The notes under the pieces: model-generated
Databases searched by the model: none
The model's input: only the letters and a program-made list of their open reading frames with translations
Told to the model about the DNA's origin: nothing
Assembly (NCBI RefSeq): GCF_965276875.1
Contig: NZ_OZ255701.1
Coordinates: forward strand, 4,278,001-4,342,000
DNA length: 64,000 nt
Direction: 5' to 3'
Origin: Lichenicoccus sp965276875
GTDB lineage: Bacteria > Pseudomonadota > Alphaproteobacteria > Acetobacterales > Acetobacteraceae
Made by a program: the position numbers and the translations under genes
In this document: positions 20,467-29,713 of the stretch, piece by piece
Layout of the letters: each line of letters opens with the position of its first letter
How positions within the stretch are numbered: the first letter of the stretch is position 1

Positions 20467-21495
20467 GTGAACCACTTCTTCCTGCATACCGATTTCGGGC
20501 TGCTGCTCCTGACCGTGCTGGAAACCCTGGCAGTACTGGTGCCGCTGCTGATCGGCGTCGCCTATCTCACCTATGCCGAGCGCAAGGTCCTGGCGGCAAT
20601 CCAGCTCAGGGTGGGGCCAAACACGGTGGGGCCATTCGGGTTGCTGCAGGCCTTCGCCGACGCGATCAAGATGATCACCAAGGAGACGGTGATCCCGTCG
20701 GGCGCCAACCGCGCGCTGTTCCTGATCGCACCGCTGCTGACCTTCGGGCTGGCGATGAGTGCCTGGGCGGTGATCCCGACCAACAACCATTGGGCGGTCG
20801 CCGACATCAATGTGGGCGTGCTCTATCTGTTCGCGATCTCCTCGCTCGGCGTCTACGGCATCCTGATCGCCGGCTGGGCCAGCAATTCCAAATACGCCTT
20901 CATGGGCGGCCTGCGTTCGGCCGCACAGATGGTCAGCTACGAGGTCTCGATCGGCCTGGTGCTGGTGTCGGTGCTGCTCTGCGTCGGCAGCCTCAACCTC
21001 AACGACATCGTGCTGGCCCAGCGCAGCGTCTGGTTCTGCCTGCCGATGTTCCCGATGTTCATCGTCTTCTTCATCTCCGCCCTGGCCGAAACCAACCGCG
21101 CGCCGTTCGACCTGCCCGAAGGCGAGAGCGAGCTGGTGGCGGGGTTCTTCGTCGAATACAGCTCCCTCGCCTTCGGGCTGTTCTTCCTCGGCGAATACGC
21201 CAACATGTTCCTGATGGCGGCGATGACCACCATCCTGTTCCTGGGCGGCTGGCTGCCGCCAGTCGGGATCGTGCCGTTCACCTGGATACCCGGCCCGATC
21301 TGGTTCATCGCCAAGATCCTGTTCGTGCTGTTCGTGTTCATCTGGGTGCGCGGCACCTTCCCGCGCTTTCGTTACGACCAGTTGATGCGGCTCGGCTGGA
21401 AGGTGTTCCTACCGTTCTCGCTCGGCTGGATGGTGCTGACTGCGGCGTTCCTGATGGCGACCGGCCTGCTGCCGCACGCAGGGGTGGTCCGGTGA
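20467..21495 (+). CDS. nuoH: NADH-quinone oxidoreductase subunit H
   Basis: A 342-residue membrane subunit linking the peripheral arm to the proton-pumping arm and lining the quinone channel. Signatures are YAERKVLAAIQLRVGPNTVG, GFFVEYSSLAFGLFFLGEYA and the quinone-site loop AETNRAPFDLPEGESELVAG. The start is GTG at 20467 after AGGAGG; an earlier in-frame ATG lies inside nuoG. A palindromic repeat follows directly (21498-21553). Confidence 0.96.
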   Translation: MNHFFLHTDFGLLLLTVLETLAVLVPLLIGVAYLTYAERKVLAAIQLRVGPNTVGPFGLLQAFADAIKMITKETVIPSGANRALFLIAPLLTFGLAMSAWAVIPTNNHWAVADINVGVLYLFAISSLGVYGILIAGWASNSKYAFMGGLRSAAQMVSYEVSIGLVLVSVLLCVGSLNLNDIVLAQRSVWFCLPMFPMFIVFFISALAETNRAPFDLPEGESELVAGFFVEYSSLAFGLFFLGEYANMFLMAAMTTILFLGGWLPPVGIVPFTWIPGPIWFIAKILFVLFVFIWVRGTFPRFRYDQLMRLGWKVFLPFSLGWMVLTAAFLMATGLLPHAGVVR

Positions 21496-21497
21496 AA

Positions 21498-21553
21498 GCC
21501 CAGGGGCGCTGCCCCTGGACCCCGCTGGGGCCTCAGGCCCCAGACCCCGATTC
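21498..21553. repeat. Palindromic repeat, copy 2, inside the nuo operon
   Basis: The gap between nuoH and nuoI is filled by CCAGGGGC-GCT-GCCCCTGG followed by CTGGGGCC-TCA-GGCCCCAG and ACCCCGATTC. This is the reverse complement of the right half of the copy at 7977-8087, with compensating changes that keep both stems. It is the only sizeable gap inside the operon. The two strong hairpins may slow transcription or stabilise an mRNA end between the nuoH and nuoI cistrons; that role is inferred. Confidence 0.75.
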
Positions 21554-21569
21554 CTGAGGGACACACACG

Positions 21570-22058
21570 ATGGCTTTCCTAGACCGCACCGCCCGCTCGT
21601 TTCTGCTGTTCGAACTCGTGGCAGGGATGGGCGTGACCCTGCGCTACATGTTCAAGCCGAAAGCCACGATCAATTATCCCAATGAGAAGGGCCCGTTGTC
21701 GCCGCGCTTCAAGGGCGAGCATGCGCTGCGTCGCTATCCCAATGGCGAGGAGCGGTGCATCGCCTGCAAGCTGTGCGAGGCGATCTGTCCGGCGGAGGCG
21801 ATCACCATCGAGGCGGAGCCGCGCGAGGACGGCTCGCGGCGCACCACGCGCTATGATATCGACATGACCAAGTGCATCTATTGCGGGCTATGCGAGGAAT
21901 CCTGCCCCGTGGACGCGATCGTCGAGGGGCCGAACTACGAGTTCGCCACCGAGACGCGGGAGGAGCTGATGTACGACAAGGACAAGCTGCTGGCGAACGG
22001 TGATCGCTGGGAGAGCGTTCTCGCGCGCAGGCTGGAGCAGGACGCCCCCTACCGATGA
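21570..22058 (+). CDS. nuoI: NADH-quinone oxidoreductase subunit I
   Basis: A 162-residue TYKY-type subunit with two 4Fe-4S clusters (N6a, N6b). The ligand motifs are CIACKLCEAICPAEAI and CIYCGLCEESCPVDAI. The N-terminal amphipathic segment FLLFELVAGMGVTLRYMFKP anchors it to the membrane arm. The start follows a palindromic repeat and TGAGGGACACACACG. Confidence 0.97.
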   Translation: MAFLDRTARSFLLFELVAGMGVTLRYMFKPKATINYPNEKGPLSPRFKGEHALRRYPNGEERCIACKLCEAICPAEAITIEAEPREDGSRRTTRYDIDMTKCIYCGLCEESCPVDAIVEGPNYEFATETREELMYDKDKLLANGDRWESVLARRLEQDAPYR

Positions 22059-22720
22059 TTCTGACCCAGATCGCCTTCTATGTGTTTGCCACGGTGCTGG
22101 TGCTGTCCGCGGCGATGGTGGTGAGTGCGCGCAACCCGGTGCATTCGGTGCTGTTCCTGATCCTCGCGTTCTTCAACGCGGCGGGGCTGTTCCTTATCGC
22201 AGGCGCCGAGTTCCTGGCGATGATCCTGGTGATCGTCTATGTCGGCGCCGTCGCGGTGCTGTTCCTGTTCGTCGTGATGATGCTTGATATTGACTTCTCG
22301 CCGACACGCGAGGGCTTCCAGCGCTATGCGCCTATCGGCTTGACGCTTGGGGCGGTGCTGTTGGCCGAGATCGGCCTTGCCGTCGGACATTGGCGGATTG
22401 CGCCGAACGTGCGCGCCCTGCCGCACGCGCATGTCGTGGGTGCCGTAAGCAATACCGCGGCTTTGGGTCGGCTGATCTATACGGATTACGTGTTCCTGTT
22501 CCAGGCCTGCGGGCTGGTGCTGCTGGTGGCGATGATCGGTGCGATCGTGCTGACCCATCGCGATCGTCCGGTAGCCAAGCGCCAGGATTTGGCCAAACAG
22601 CATGCGCGCGTGCCGGCCGACACCATCGAGATGATGACACTCGGTCTTGGCCAGAACACCGACGAGAATGGCGGTTTCCTGCGTAGCAAGGACGTGGTGC
22701 GCAAGGGGACCGAAGCATGA
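22055..22720 (+). CDS. nuoJ: NADH-quinone oxidoreductase subunit J
   Basis: A 221-residue membrane subunit with five predicted helices. The conserved third helix is MILVIVYVGAVAVLFLFVVM, the pi-bulge helix of complex I. The C-terminal tail (about residues 175-221) is hydrophilic. It overlaps nuoI and nuoK by four bases each. Confidence 0.95.
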   Translation: MILTQIAFYVFATVLVLSAAMVVSARNPVHSVLFLILAFFNAAGLFLIAGAEFLAMILVIVYVGAVAVLFLFVVMMLDIDFSPTREGFQRYAPIGLTLGAVLLAEIGLAVGHWRIAPNVRALPHAHVVGAVSNTAALGRLIYTDYVFLFQACGLVLLVAMIGAIVLTHRDRPVAKRQDLAKQHARVPADTIEMMTLGLGQNTDENGGFLRSKDVVRKGTEA

Positions 22721-23049
22721 GCGCGGGCCAGCTTGGAATCGCCAGCGTTGGGCTCACGCCCTACCTCGTGGTCAGCGCCATCCTGCTGGTGCTCGGCGTC
22801 TTCGGCATCTTCATCAACCGCAAGAACATCATCACCATCATGATGTCGATCGAGCTGATCCTGCTCGCCGCCAACATCAACCTGGTGGCGTTCTCGGCGG
22901 CGCTGGGCGACCTCTCCGGGCAGGTGTTCACCTTGTTCGTGCTGACCATCGCGGCGGCGGAGGCGGCCATCGGGCTCGCCATCGTCACCGTCTATTTCCG
23001 CAACCGCGGCTCGATCGAGGTCGAGGACGCGCGCTTGATGAAGGGCTGA
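22717..23049 (+). CDS. nuoK: NADH-quinone oxidoreductase subunit K
   Basis: A 110-residue membrane subunit with three helices. The conserved acidic residues of the central proton path appear in MMSIELILLAANINLVAF and AAAEAAIGLAIVTVYFRNRG. An N-terminal extension of about eight residues precedes the family core. The start overlaps the nuoJ stop (ATGA). Confidence 0.96.
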   Translation: MSAGQLGIASVGLTPYLVVSAILLVLGVFGIFINRKNIITIMMSIELILLAANINLVAFSAALGDLSGQVFTLFVLTIAAAEAAIGLAIVTVYFRNRGSIEVEDARLMKG

Positions 23050-23050
23050 G

Positions 23051-24994
23051 ATGGCCGCCGTCCCAAGCCTTTTCACCATCGCCGTGTTCGCGCCCTTGTT
23101 GGGGTCAATTGTTGCCGGCCTGTTTGGACGCGTGATCGGCGATCGTGCCGCCCAGCTGGTCAGTATCGCGATGATGGTGCTGGCGTCGGTCTGCGGCGTC
23201 TGGGCGCTGGCGCTCGGGCTGGAAGCGGGTTCGCCGACGTTGGCCGTGCCGATTTCCGACTGGGTGCAGGCGGGTGGCTTTCACGCGCCCTGGATTCTGC
23301 GGTTCGATACGCTGTCCGCCGAGATGGTAGCGATGGTTACCGTCGTCTCGACGCTGATCCACATCTACAGCGTCGGCTATATGGCGGGCGAGGAGTGGCC
23401 GACGTCGCGCTTCTTCTCGTACTTGTCGCTGTTCAGCTTCGCGATGCTGATGCTGGTCTCGTCGGACAACCTGATCCAGCTGTTCTTCGGCTGGGAAGGC
23501 GTCGGGCTCGCAAGCTATTTGCTGATCGGCTACTGGTATGACCGGCCGAACGCGCAGGCGGCGGCAAACAAGGCCTTTGTGGTCAACCGGATCGCGGACC
23601 TGTTTTTCATGGTCGGCATCGCGCTCACCTTCACCCAGTTCGGCACCGTCAGCTACGACAACATCTTCGCTTTGGTGCCGGCGCATGCCCATGCGATGTA
23701 CCGTCTGTTCGGGCTTGACATGCGTGCCTACGAAGTTATCGGCGTGCTGCTGTTCATCGGCGCTGCCGGCAAGTCGGCGCAACTCTTCTTCCATACCTGG
23801 CTGCCCGACGCGATGGAGGGGCCGACACCGGTCTCCGCCCTGATCCATGCCGCCACCATGGTCACCGCGGGCGTCTTTCTGATGGCGCGTATGTCGCCGC
23901 TGATCGAGTTCGCGCCGGTGACCAAGGACATTATCGAGGTGATCGGCGCCTCGACCTGCTTCTTCGCCGCGACGGTGGGGCTGGTGCAGCCGGACATCAA
24001 GCGCACCATCGCCTACTCCACCTGCTCGCAGCTCGGCTACATGTTCATGGCCTGCGGCGTCGGCGTGTATCAGGCCGGCATGTTCCATCTGACCACCCAT
24101 GCCTTCTTCAAGGCGCTGCTGTTCCTGTCGGCCGGTTCTGTCATCCATGGGCTGCATGGCGAGCAGGATATGTTCAGGATGGGTGGGCTGGCCCGTAAGC
24201 TTCCGGTGACCTGCGTGGTGATGTGGATCGGCTCGTTGGCATTGGCTGCCATCCCGCCCTTTGCCGGCTGGTGGTCGAAGGATGCGATCCTGGAGGCGAC
24301 CTGGGCCGCGCATACCGGCTTTGGCTTTTACGGCTGGGCGCTCGGCTCGCTCACCGCCTTCATCACCGCTCTGTATAGCTGGCGGCTGCTGTTCCTGGTG
24401 TTTCACGGGGCGCCGCGCGACGCGCAACTGGCCGCGCACGCGCATGAGAGCCCGCTGCTGATCCTGCTACCGCTGGTGGTGCTGGCGCTGGGTGCGACGT
24501 TCGGCGGCTGGCTGCTGGCGCCCTGGTTCATCGGTGTCGATCAGTCGGGTTTCTGGAACGGCGCCATCTTCACCGGCCCGAACAACAACGTGCTGACCGC
24601 GGTGGAGCAGATACCCATCGCGATCTCACTGGTGCCCACAGTACTGGCCATCGCGGGCGTTCTGACGGCGGTGTTCGCCTACCGGCTACGCCCGGCGCTA
24701 CCGGGCCGGCTCGCGCAACGTTATCGCGGGCTGTATCTGTTCCTGCTCAACAAGTGGTACTTCGACGAGATCTACGATGCCATCCTGGTCAGGCCGTATC
24801 GGCGGCTTGCCGGGCTGCTCTGGCATGTCGGCGACGAGGGCATCATCCAGGGCGTGCCCGAGGGGATGGCGCGGCTGACCGCCGGCGGCTCGGTGCAGGC
24901 GGTGCGTATCCAGACCGGCTCGATCGCGGTCTACGCCTTCACCATGCTGATCGGTCTGGTGGTGCTCATCTCCACCTTCCTGATCTTCGGGTGA
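23051..24994 (+). CDS. nuoL: NADH-quinone oxidoreductase subunit L (distal antiporter-like subunit)
   Basis: A 647-residue NuoL. Key proton-path residues are in place: the helix-5 Glu in FFGWEGVGLASYLLIGYW, a Lys in GAAGKSAQLFFHTWLPDAM, the His in SALIHAATMVTAGVF and the Lys in PPFAGWWSKDAILEA. The C-terminal part after about residue 500 holds the long lateral helix and last anchor helix (YAFTMLIGLVVLISTFLIF), so this is L and not M. Normally nuoM follows. Here the stop at 24992-24994 is followed after five bases by nuoN. Confidence 0.96.
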   Translation: MAAVPSLFTIAVFAPLLGSIVAGLFGRVIGDRAAQLVSIAMMVLASVCGVWALALGLEAGSPTLAVPISDWVQAGGFHAPWILRFDTLSAEMVAMVTVVSTLIHIYSVGYMAGEEWPTSRFFSYLSLFSFAMLMLVSSDNLIQLFFGWEGVGLASYLLIGYWYDRPNAQAAANKAFVVNRIADLFFMVGIALTFTQFGTVSYDNIFALVPAHAHAMYRLFGLDMRAYEVIGVLLFIGAAGKSAQLFFHTWLPDAMEGPTPVSALIHAATMVTAGVFLMARMSPLIEFAPVTKDIIEVIGASTCFFAATVGLVQPDIKRTIAYSTCSQLGYMFMACGVGVYQAGMFHLTTHAFFKALLFLSAGSVIHGLHGEQDMFRMGGLARKLPVTCVVMWIGSLALAAIPPFAGWWSKDAILEATWAAHTGFGFYGWALGSLTAFITALYSWRLLFLVFHGAPRDAQLAAHAHESPLLILLPLVVLALGATFGGWLLAPWFIGVDQSGFWNGAIFTGPNNNVLTAVEQIPIAISLVPTVLAIAGVLTAVFAYRLRPALPGRLAQRYRGLYLFLLNKWYFDEIYDAILVRPYRRLAGLLWHVGDEGIIQGVPEGMARLTAGGSVQAVRIQTGSIAVYAFTMLIGLVVLISTFLIFG

Positions 24995-24999
24995 GTGCC

Positions 25000-26424
25000 A
25001 TGAACTGGACCCTGGCGGTGCCTGAGATCGTGCTCTCGGTGACCGGGCTCGTGATCCTGCTGTTTGGCGTAATAGTGACCCGCGTCAATCCATTCGTGCC
25101 GTCCACGCTTCTCACCATCGGCGCGATGCTGGTCACGATGGTGCTGGTGGTGGTGTCACCGTCCGGGTCGGGCTATGACGGCATCTTCGTCGGCGACGAT
25201 TTCGCCCGCTTCATCAAGCTGCTCAGCCTGGCCGGCGCGATCCTCAGCCTGGTGCTGTCGCTGGACTATAACCGGCGCGAGGAGATCGCCCGCTTCGAGT
25301 TCCCGGTGCTGGTGCTGTTCGCCACCGTTGGCACCATGCTGATGGCGTCCAGCGAAAGCCTGATGACGCTGTATATTGGGCTCGAGCTGCAATCGCTGGC
25401 GATCTACATACTGTGCGCCTTCGATCGCGATCGACTTGGCTCGGCCGAGTCTGGCCTGAAATATTTCGTGCTGGGCTCGCTGGCCTCTGGGCTGCTGCTC
25501 TACGGCATCTCGCTGGTATTCGGCTTCGCCGGCACCATGCAGTATCGCGCATTGTCGACGGCGTTGGCGGCGTCGGCGGCGATCCCGGCCGGCTTGGTCG
25601 TCGGTATCGTCTTCATCATCGTGGGGCTGGCCTTCAAGATCTCCGCGGTGCCGTTCCATATGTGGACACCGGACGTCTATCAGGGGGCGCCGGCGCCGGT
25701 GACCGCCTTCACGTCCGGCGCACCGAAGCTCGCCGCCTTTGCGCTGCTGCTGCGGGTGATGGCCAGCCCCTTCGGCCACGTCACGCCGCAATGGCAGTTG
25801 CTCATCGAAATCCTGGCGATCGCCTCGATGCTGTTCGGTTCGATCGCCGCGATCCCGCAGACCAGCATCAAGCGGCTGATGGCGTATTCCTCGATCGGCC
25901 ATATGGGCTATGCGCTGATCGGTCTGGCCGCCGCCACGCCGGCCGGCGTGCGCGGCACCCTGGTCTATCTCACCACCTATCTGTTCATGAACGCGGGCGC
26001 GTTCGCGGTGATCGTGGCAATGCGCCGGCGCGGTCGCGCGGTCGAGCGCATCGCCGACCTGGCGGGGCTGTCGCGCAGCGATCCGGCGCTGGCGCTGCTG
26101 ATGGCCATCTTCATGTTCAGCATGATCGGGGTGCCGCCACTCTCGGGGTTCTTCGGCAAGCTGCTGGTGTTCAGCGCCGCGTTGCAGGCCGGCATGCCGA
26201 CCCTGGTTGTGGTCGGCATTGTCTCCAGCGTGATCGGCGCGGTCTATTACCTGCGCGTGGTCCGCGCGATCTATGTCGATCCCCGGGCATCCGGGTTTGA
26301 TCCTCGTCCAGCGTCGGTGTCGGTGGTGTCGATCGGCATGGGGCTGGTCACCGGGTTGTTCATCGTCGTGCTCGGCCCGGTGATGTTGGCCGCACAGGCC
26401 GCCGCCGCCGTGCTGTTCAGGTGA
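25000..26424 (+). CDS. nuoN: NADH-quinone oxidoreductase subunit N
   Basis: A 474-residue NuoN. It carries the helix-5 Glu in YIGLELQSLAIYILCAF, the Lys in FKISAVPFHMWTPDVYQGAP, the MAYSSIGHMGYALIGLAA motif and the Lys in LSGFFGKLLVFSAALQAG. NuoN-specific features (the VYQGAP and SIGHMGYAL motifs, short C-terminus) rule out NuoM. The N-terminus MNWTLAVPEIVLSVTGLVIL is a normal NuoN start, so no nuoM-nuoN fusion has formed. Its stop overlaps the GTG of birA. Confidence 0.95.
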   Translation: MNWTLAVPEIVLSVTGLVILLFGVIVTRVNPFVPSTLLTIGAMLVTMVLVVVSPSGSGYDGIFVGDDFARFIKLLSLAGAILSLVLSLDYNRREEIARFEFPVLVLFATVGTMLMASSESLMTLYIGLELQSLAIYILCAFDRDRLGSAESGLKYFVLGSLASGLLLYGISLVFGFAGTMQYRALSTALAASAAIPAGLVVGIVFIIVGLAFKISAVPFHMWTPDVYQGAPAPVTAFTSGAPKLAAFALLLRVMASPFGHVTPQWQLLIEILAIASMLFGSIAAIPQTSIKRLMAYSSIGHMGYALIGLAAATPAGVRGTLVYLTTYLFMNAGAFAVIVAMRRRGRAVERIADLAGLSRSDPALALLMAIFMFSMIGVPPLSGFFGKLLVFSAALQAGMPTLVVVGIVSSVIGAVYYLRVVRAIYVDPRASGFDPRPASVSVVSIGMGLVTGLFIVVLGPVMLAAQAAAAVLFR

Positions 26425-27155
26425 CGGCTGCACCCGAGTGGCGGCTGGTCCGCCACGACACGCTGCCATCGACCTCGGATGCCTGCATCGCCGAGGCGCA
26501 GGCAGGTGCTCCCGCGGGGCTCGCAATCCAGGCGCGGATTCAGACGAAGGCGCGTGGCAGCCGTGGACGAAGCTGGAGCGAGGCGGCCGGCACGCTGGCC
26601 GTCTCCGTGTTGCTGCGACCGAAGGCGCGCTTGGCCTGGCCGCTGCTCGCGGCCGTTGCCTTTCACGACGCGCTCTCGCTCTTGCCCAAGCACGCCGAGG
26701 CGCTCCGTCTGAAATGGCCCAACGACGTGATGCTGCATGGGCGAAAGCTTGGCGGCATCCTGATCGAGGCGAGCCCGTCCGCTGCTGGCCCCTTCTTCGC
26801 CGACGATGGCTGGCTGGTGATTGGTTTCGGCGCCAATCTCGCCAGCGCCCCGGCACTCGCCGACCGCCACGCCGCCTGCCTTGCCGAACTTGGCGACTGT
26901 CCAGATGCCGACGCGCTCGTTGACCGGCTGCTGAAGAGCCTGACATGCGGCCTCGCAGCCGGGGAGCGGGATCTCCGCGAGGCATGGCTCGCGCGTGCCC
27001 ACCCTGAAGGCACTTGGCTCGAGGTTGGCACAACGCAAGGCGTGGTCCAGGGGTCGTTCGCCTCTATCGCGGCGGACGGCGCGCTGTTGCTCGATGTCGC
27101 GGGCACCATCCGTCGCCTGACCAGCGGCGACGTGCTGCTGCCGCAAGGCGCCTGA
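26421..27155 (+). CDS. birA: Biotin--[acetyl-CoA-carboxylase] ligase, monofunctional
   Basis: A 244-residue biotin protein ligase without an N-terminal DNA-binding domain. The biotinyl-AMP loop is seen as KARGSRGRSWSEAAGTLAVS (a variant of GRGRRGR), followed by LRLKWPNDVMLHGRKLGGIL. The C-terminal small domain is present. The start is GTG overlapping the nuoN stop. It belongs to the conserved nuoN-birA-coaX-rnj order. Confidence 0.92.
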   Translation: MTAAPEWRLVRHDTLPSTSDACIAEAQAGAPAGLAIQARIQTKARGSRGRSWSEAAGTLAVSVLLRPKARLAWPLLAAVAFHDALSLLPKHAEALRLKWPNDVMLHGRKLGGILIEASPSAAGPFFADDGWLVIGFGANLASAPALADRHAACLAELGDCPDADALVDRLLKSLTCGLAAGERDLREAWLARAHPEGTWLEVGTTQGVVQGSFASIAADGALLLDVAGTIRRLTSGDVLLPQGA

Positions 27156-27158
27156 GCC

Positions 27159-27959
27159 ATGCTGCTGGTGGTCGACGCGGGCAACACCAACATCGTCTTC
27201 GGGGTGCATGACGGCGCGACCTGGCGCGGCATCTGGCGTATCGGCACCGACGTGCGCCGGACCTCGGACGAATACGCCGTCTGGCTGCTGGCGCTGCTGG
27301 CGCTGGCCGGGCTCGAGCGCGGCCAGATCAGCCGGGCGGTGATCTCCACCGTGGTGCCGCCGGCGCTGTATCATCTGCGCCGGCTTTGCCGCGACTGGTT
27401 CTCGCTGGAGCCGCTGCTGGCCGGCACTCATCTCGACTGGGGCTTTGAGATCAGGATGGACAACCCCTCCGAGGTCGGGCTGGACCGGCTGCTGGACGGG
27501 CTGGCGGCGCACCAGAAATATGGCGGCCCGGTGCTGGTCATCGATTTCGGCACCGCCACCACGTTCAACGTGATCGACGCCGACGGCAATTATTGCGGCG
27601 GCGCCATCGCACCCGGGATCAACCTTTCGGTCGAGGCGCTGCATACCGCAGCCGCCCGTCTGCCGCGCGTGGGTGTCGGTCGGCCGCAGGCGGTGATCGG
27701 ACGCAACACCATCGTCGCCATGCGCTCTGGCATCTTCTGGGGCTATATCGGCCTCATCGAGGGCCTCGCCACACGTATCCGCAACGAGTTCACCGCGCCG
27801 ATGAAGGTCGTCGGCACCGGCGGCCTGGCGCCATTATTTTCAGAGGGCACGCAGATCATCGAGCGCATCGACCCCGAGCTGACGCTCGACGGTCTGCGCC
27901 TCCTCGCCGCGCGCAATCCGCACCCCATATCTTCGAGCGCCATGACTTCGAACGACTAA
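27159..27959 (+). CDS. coaX: Type III pantothenate kinase
   Basis: A 266-residue enzyme for the first step of coenzyme A synthesis. Motifs are the phosphate-binding MLLVVDAGNTNIVFGVH, the catalytic region NPSEVGLDRLLDGLAA, VLVIDFGTATTFNVIDADG and GGAIAPGINLSVEAL. Start ATG is three bases after the birA stop. The extreme C-terminus (about 15 residues) is not conserved. Confidence 0.95.
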   Translation: MLLVVDAGNTNIVFGVHDGATWRGIWRIGTDVRRTSDEYAVWLLALLALAGLERGQISRAVISTVVPPALYHLRRLCRDWFSLEPLLAGTHLDWGFEIRMDNPSEVGLDRLLDGLAAHQKYGGPVLVIDFGTATTFNVIDADGNYCGGAIAPGINLSVEALHTAAARLPRVGVGRPQAVIGRNTIVAMRSGIFWGYIGLIEGLATRIRNEFTAPMKVVGTGGLAPLFSEGTQIIERIDPELTLDGLRLLAARNPHPISSSAMTSND

Positions 27960-27984
27960 ACCTCCAACGACTGAAGGCGACCTG

Positions 27985-29631
27985 ATGGATGTGACACACG
28001 GCGACCTGGCCTTCCTGCCCTTGGGCGGGACGGGCGAGATCGGCATGAACCTCAATCTCTACCGATGCGACGGCGCCTGGCTCGCCGTGGATTGCGGCAT
28101 CGGCTTCTCGGGCAACGACATGCCGGAGGTCGAGATCCTGCTGCCCGACCCCGGCTTTATCGCCGAGCAAAGCCGCGACCTCGTGGGGCTGGTGATCACG
28201 CACGCGCATGAGGACCATATCGGCGCAGTGGCACATTTATGGCCGCGGCTCGCCTGTCCAATCTACGCCACGCGCTTTGCCGCCACCGTGCTGCGTCGCA
28301 AGCTCGGCGAGGCCGGCCTGCTCGGCCGGGTCGATCTGCATGTGCTGGACTCCGGTGCGAGCTTCGAGCTGCCGCCGTTCTCGCTGCGCTTCATCGCGGT
28401 CACACACTCGGTGCCCGAGGCTCAGGCGCTGGTGGTGCGCACCCGCTACGGCACGGTGCTGCATACCGGCGACTGGAAGCTCGACCCGAACCCGCTGGTG
28501 GGACCCCCGACCGACCTCGCCGCGTTCGAGGAACTCGGCCGCGAGGGCGTGCTGGCGATGGTCTGCGACAGCACCAACGCCATGGTCGAGGGCGAGGCGG
28601 GCTCGGAAGGCGACGTGCGTCGTAGTCTGGCAAGCCTGGTCGCGGGCATTTCCGGACGCATCGCGGTCACCTGCTTTGCCAGCAACGTGGCCCGCATCGA
28701 GAGCATCGCCAAGGCGGCGGAGGCGTCGGGCCGCTCGGTCGCCGTGGTCGGGCGATCCTTGCGCAATCTGGAGGCGGCGGCGCGCGATTGCGGCTATCTC
28801 GCCGACGTGCCGCTATTCCTCTCGGAGCAGGACGCCGAACACGTGCCCGACGACAATCTGCTGATGATCATCACCGGCAGCCAGGGCGAGCCGCGCTCGG
28901 CGCTGTCGCGTATCGCCGCCGACACCCACCCCAACATCTCGCTCGGCGAGGGCGACACGGTGGTCTATTCGTCGCGCATGATCCCCGGCAACGAGCGCGC
29001 GATCATGTCGGTGCAGGACAGTCTGGTCCGCCGCGGCGTGCGCGTGCTCACCGACGAGGACCACATGGTGCATGTGTCCGGTCACGCCGCGCGCGACGAT
29101 CTGCGCCGGCTCTACGAGATGGTCAAGCCGCGCTACGCGGTGCCGGTGCATGGCGAGTGGCGGCATCTGGCGGCGCACGCGGCCCTCGCCCGCGAGGAGG
29201 GGGCGGAGCCGATCCTGCTTGAGGACGGCGATGTGCTCAGCCTGTCATCAAATCGCGCCGAGGTGACAGACTCCGTACCGGTCGGCAAGCTGGCCCTGGA
29301 TGGCAACCGGTTGCTGCCGATGGAGGGCGGCGTGCTGGCAGCGCGCCGCAAGATGCTGGCCGGCGGCATGGTGCTGGGCAGCATCGTGCTCGACGGCGCC
29401 GGCCGACTGCTGGGCACGCCCCAGGTGAGCGCGCCTGGGCTGCTGGAGCCCGGCGATCCCGAGACGGCGCGGGTCTCGCAGGCCTTCGCGCTCAACGTTG
29501 CCGAGTTGCCGACGCAGACGGTGTTCGACGAGCCATTGTTGCGCGAGGCGGCAAAGAGCGCGCTGCGTCGTGCGCTCGGCCGCAAGCTGCAGAAGCGGCC
29601 GGTGGTGGATGTGCACCTGATCAGGGTTTAG
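27985..29631 (+). CDS. rnj: Ribonuclease J family metallo-beta-lactamase/beta-CASP nuclease
   Basis: A 548-residue RNase J for 5'-3' exo- and endonucleolytic RNA decay and maturation. The metal site HxHxDH appears in VITHAHEDHIGAVAHL, with further ligands in HSVPEAQAL and VLHTGDWKLDP. The beta-CASP part has ITGSQGEPRSALSRIA and HVSGHAARDDL, then VPVHGEWRHL. The C-terminal dimer domain is complete. It lies 25 bases after coaX. Confidence 0.94.
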   Translation: MDVTHGDLAFLPLGGTGEIGMNLNLYRCDGAWLAVDCGIGFSGNDMPEVEILLPDPGFIAEQSRDLVGLVITHAHEDHIGAVAHLWPRLACPIYATRFAATVLRRKLGEAGLLGRVDLHVLDSGASFELPPFSLRFIAVTHSVPEAQALVVRTRYGTVLHTGDWKLDPNPLVGPPTDLAAFEELGREGVLAMVCDSTNAMVEGEAGSEGDVRRSLASLVAGISGRIAVTCFASNVARIESIAKAAEASGRSVAVVGRSLRNLEAAARDCGYLADVPLFLSEQDAEHVPDDNLLMIITGSQGEPRSALSRIAADTHPNISLGEGDTVVYSSRMIPGNERAIMSVQDSLVRRGVRVLTDEDHMVHVSGHAARDDLRRLYEMVKPRYAVPVHGEWRHLAAHAALAREEGAEPILLEDGDVLSLSSNRAEVTDSVPVGKLALDGNRLLPMEGGVLAARRKMLAGGMVLGSIVLDGAGRLLGTPQVSAPGLLEPGDPETARVSQAFALNVAELPTQTVFDEPLLREAAKSALRRALGRKLQKRPVVDVHLIRV

Positions 29632-29713
29632 CGACTCGCGCGACCAGCGGGCCAAATTGCATGTCGGGCATGCATTTTTCGCTAGCTTTTGACGATTAGA
29701 TGCGGAATCATTA

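Noticed and set aside
24754..24999. The open frame upstream of nuoN as a possible nuoM remnant
   Set aside because: This part lies inside nuoL in another frame and reads Arg-rich with no membrane helices; no trace of NuoM motifs was found in any frame around the junction.
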